64,000 bases of DNA, taken from the NCBI GenBank assembly GCA_016788425.1, contig JAEURQ010000003.1, positions 155,282-219,281 on the forward strand. Reading direction: 5' to 3'. The translations under genes and the position numbers were made by a program. This document shows, piece after piece, positions 61,892 to 64,000 of this stretch. The DNA is from Chthonomonas sp. Lineage in GTDB: Bacteria > Armatimonadota > Fimbriimonadia > Fimbriimonadales > Fimbriimonadaceae. A model generated the notes under the pieces. It was not told where the DNA came from. It saw nothing but the letters and a program-made list of their open reading frames with translations, and searched no databases. Within the stretch, counting starts at the first letter, position 1; each line of letters begins with the position of its first letter.

Positions 61892-63310
61892 ATGACTTGG
61901 CAGCAGGAGGTGGCTCAGTTGCTTGGCGGTGACGCGGTTCTGGCCGGGCCCATCGCCGAGCGCGCCTACGACGCCGATGCCTACACCGTCGATCGGAGTC
62001 AGCCGACGTTGGTGGTGCTGCCGTCCTCAACTGACCAAGTGGTGGAACTCATTCGCATCTGCGCCCGGCATGGTGTTCCGTTTACGACTCGTGGCGCGGG
62101 CACCGGCTTAAGCGGCGGCGCAACGCCCGCCCTCGGCGGATTGGTGATTTCCACCAAAAGGTTAAATAAGATTTCCGAGATAGAAGTTGGCGAGCGGATG
62201 TTGCGCGCGGGTGCTGGGGTGGTGAATGTCGCCATTACGCAAGCGGTTGCGCAGGCGGGTTTGCACTTTGCGCCCGACCCCAGTAGCCAGAGCGTCGCCA
62301 CGTTGGGCGGCAACATCGGCGAGAATTCCGGCGGCCCCCACACGCTAAAGTACGGCGTGACCGCAGCTCACATTCTGGGTCTGACTCTGGTGGATGATCA
62401 CGGCGACGTGCACGAATTCGCGCCCCATCGCAATCCGCCTTGGCCGGACTTTGCGCAAGCGGTGATTGGCAGCGAAGGTACTGTCGGCGTCGTGACCGAA
62501 GCGTGGTGCAACCTTGAGCCTTCGGCTCCGTACGTGCAAACGGGGCTGATTTCATTTGCCAGCGTTCGCCAGGCGACTGACTTTATCAGCGCGGTGATTG
62601 CCGATGGCGTGGTGCCTGCCGCGCTGGAAATGATGGATCGCAACATCCTTTTCGCGTTGCGCGAGGCCTTTGGATTGAGCTATCCCGCCGGCACCGAAGC
62701 CCTGCTACTGGTCGAATTTGATGGCGACGATGCGCAAGCCGTGCAAAGCACTATGCAAGCGGTTGCGCAACTCGCGTCTAGGTTCGAAGCGATCGCCGTT
62801 GAGATGGCCACCAACGAGGATGAACGCAAGAAATTGTGGACCGCCCGCAAGAAAGGCGTGGGCGCCATGGGGCGTCTCGCGCCGAGCATCGTCACTCACG
62901 ACGGCGTGATTCCGCGCAGCCGCCTGCCCGAGATGCTGGAGCTGGTGTACCAGGTCGCCGAGGAACGCGGGATCGGCGTGGCGAACATCTTCCACGCCGG
63001 CGACGGCAACCTGCACCCGTGCTTCTACTTCGACGACCGCGACCCCGAGCAGGTGCGGGCGGTGGTGGAGGCGGGCGAGATTATCCTGCGCAAATGCGTG
63101 GAACTCGGCGGCAGCCTCACCGGCGAGCACGGCATCGGATTCGAGAAAAGCGACCTGCTGGGGTTGCAGTTTTCCGATGACGACCTGGCTTTGCAGCGCG
63201 ACATACAGGCGATTTTTTGCGGATCGAGCAATAGCAACCCGTGCAAGGTGCTGCCCTTGGGCAAGGGTTGCTCCGAGCACCGATCGCGGTGGCGAGGCTC
63301 CGCGTGGTAA
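61892..63310 (+). CDS. glcD: FAD-linked oxidase, GlcD-like
   Basis: The 472-residue protein is the FAD-binding subunit of a glycolate/D-lactate-type dehydrogenase: VVLPSSTDQVVELIRICARHG, TRGAGTGLSGGATPALGG, GLHFAPDPSSQSVATLGGN, AVIGSEGTVGVV and HAGDGNLHPCF with the substrate/metal-binding GGSLTGEHGIG. It would oxidise a 2-hydroxy acid; the substrate is not certain. The C-terminus has an atypical ending (GSSNSNPCKVLP) with a Cys where Gly is common. It overlaps the following glcE gene. Confidence 0.88.
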   Translation: MTWQQEVAQLLGGDAVLAGPIAERAYDADAYTVDRSQPTLVVLPSSTDQVVELIRICARHGVPFTTRGAGTGLSGGATPALGGLVISTKRLNKISEIEVGERMLRAGAGVVNVAITQAVAQAGLHFAPDPSSQSVATLGGNIGENSGGPHTLKYGVTAAHILGLTLVDDHGDVHEFAPHRNPPWPDFAQAVIGSEGTVGVVTEAWCNLEPSAPYVQTGLISFASVRQATDFISAVIADGVVPAALEMMDRNILFALREAFGLSYPAGTEALLLVEFDGDDAQAVQSTMQAVAQLASRFEAIAVEMATNEDERKKLWTARKKGVGAMGRLAPSIVTHDGVIPRSRLPEMLELVYQVAEERGIGVANIFHAGDGNLHPCFYFDDRDPEQVRAVVEAGEIILRKCVELGGSLTGEHGIGFEKSDLLGLQFSDDDLALQRDIQAIFCGSSNSNPCKVLPLGKGCSEHRSRWRGSAW

Positions 63311-64000
63311 CCGCAATCCGCGACCGCGTTTTGGCCGGCCCAAGCGGCTTTGCGCAGCTGGCACGGTGGTCGTTGCCGAGTGAGGCGCTGGTCTTGCAGC
63401 AAACCGCCGAGCCGATGCCGCTAGGCCGCGACATCATTGAGCTTTCCGCCGCCGATTTGGTGGTCACGGTCGGCACCGGCATGTCCTTGCGACAACTCAA
63501 CGACGAGCTCCGGAGCCACCGCCTCTGCTTGCCCTATTGGCCCGTCGAAGACGCTCTGCGCGACGAGCCCCTGGCTGCACTATTGGGCTTCAACCTGCCC
63601 CACCTCGGCGAGCGCACCTACCGCAGTTGGCGCGAGTGGAGTCTGGGCGCGACGTTGGTCACAGGTACCGGCCGCATCGGCAAGTTTGGTTCACGCGTGG
63701 TCAAGAGCGTGGCGGGCTACGACGGGCACCAGCTGTTCGTCGGCGCGCGCGGGACGCTGGCGGTGGTCGCCGAAATCAACCTGCGCCTGTATCCGTTGGC
63801 CGACCCCCCAGAGCAAAACCTGAGCCCAAACCTCATTCACAGGGTCCGGGCCGCCGATTGCGCAAGCGCTTGCGCAGGCTTGCATGGCTTTTTGCATGAG
63901 CCCACCCACACGATCTACGCCGAAGCCGACGCGCTGGCCGAGATCACCCGCTACCAAGGTGACTTCCTGCTTCGAGCCGGGTGCGGCAAGGCGAATTTTG
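63289..64000 (+). CDS. glcE: FAD-binding oxidase, GlcE-like, cut by window end
   Basis: The frame is open from about 63289 to the last base, giving at least 237 residues with no stop. Its features are FGSRVVKSVAGYDGHQLFVGARG and LAVVAEINLRLYPL, the GlcE-type FAD-binding pattern (usually RVVKNVAGYD-KLF-G). I use GTG 63289; GTG 63304 is an equally possible start. It overlaps the glcD stop, the classical glcDE order. glcF would be expected next, beyond the window. A perfect 18-bp palindrome at 63859-63876 lies inside the frame. Confidence 0.82.
   Translation, partial: MARLRVVTAIRDRVLAGPSGFAQLARWSLPSEALVLQQTAEPMPLGRDIIELSAADLVVTVGTGMSLRQLNDELRSHRLCLPYWPVEDALRDEPLAALLGFNLPHLGERTYRSWREWSLGATLVTGTGRIGKFGSRVVKSVAGYDGHQLFVGARGTLAVVAEINLRLYPLADPPEQNLSPNLIHRVRAADCASACAGLHGFLHEPTHTIYAEADALAEITRYQGDFLLRAGCGKANF

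Noticed and set aside
1-64000. CRISPR array, insertion sequence, prophage, rRNA or tRNA gene
   Set aside because: No spaced identical repeats, no transposase or integrase motifs and no cloverleaf were seen in the gaps. A covariance-model scan for RNA genes could not be run here.

Overview
The window is 64 kb of GC-rich, densely coding bacterial chromosome carrying about 60 protein genes. I see no rRNA, tRNA, CRISPR array, insertion sequence or prophage. No gene-free stretch exceeds 300 bases; the largest gaps are 15682-15949, 1785-2010, 49758-49973, 4434-4648 and 26361-26561. The organism is motile (flagellin, MotA/MotB), encodes sigma-54, c-di-AMP synthesis and an endonuclease-type MutL. Its prepilin-like protein begins with a type IV pilin leader that runs into ILFPVFTQAKIQAK, a style common in Armatimonadota, especially Fimbriimonadia. 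I therefore lean to a Fimbriimonas-like member of that phylum. This is inference from protein style, not a database result.

Layout. 0.1-9.2 kb: secreted amidase, unknown exported protein, rpoN, mutL, TolB-like propeller, lipoprotein, zinc-ribbon coiled coil. 9.2-18 kb: ABC ATPase, a parS-like site, valS, then a leftward recF-dciA-comEC group, an unusual 268-base gap full of G/C runs, and a divergent RDD/DUF58 pair. 18-26.4 kb: tricorn-like protease, DUF1801, a ParE-type toxin-antitoxin pair, the leftward cdaA-cdaR-GNAT operon and pheA. 26.4-34.6 kb: flagellin followed by a compact rightward Wzx/Wzy-type polysaccharide operon (flippase, polymerase, two glycosyltransferases, initiating phosphoglycosyl transferase, methyltransferase). 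34.5-43.5 kb: beta-propeller phytase, a leftward operon of S9 peptidase, DNRLRE/discoidin-like protein and membrane protein, mscL, a membrane-HAD phosphatase fusion, a methyltransferase and uridine kinase. 43.5-48.3 kb: degenerate receiver protein, then mtnA-prmC-def-fmt, a pseudopilin and a lipoprotein. 48.3-64 kb: lpdA, nitroreductase, SRPBCC proteins, XRE regulator, motA-motB, msrA, pfkA, TfoX-like protein, membrane cyclase, cdd, glycosyltransferase, cdsA, dedA, tmk, glcD and a truncated glcE.

How the genes work together. The clearest units are translation start and maturation (mtnA-prmC-def-fmt, with def and fmt making and removing formyl groups), c-di-AMP signalling (cdaA-cdaR), surface glycan assembly (28.1-34.6 kb) and motility (flagellin, motA-motB). 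At least four proteins are beta-propellers.

No single element here is certainly a new system. The most unusual items are the four-helix membrane domain fused to a zinc-ligand-less GmhB-like phosphatase; a receiver protein and a cyclase that both lack key catalytic residues; the parS-like site about 5 kb from a recF-linked, G/C-run-rich gap that could be near an origin; and the repeat/hairpin upstream of flagellin.
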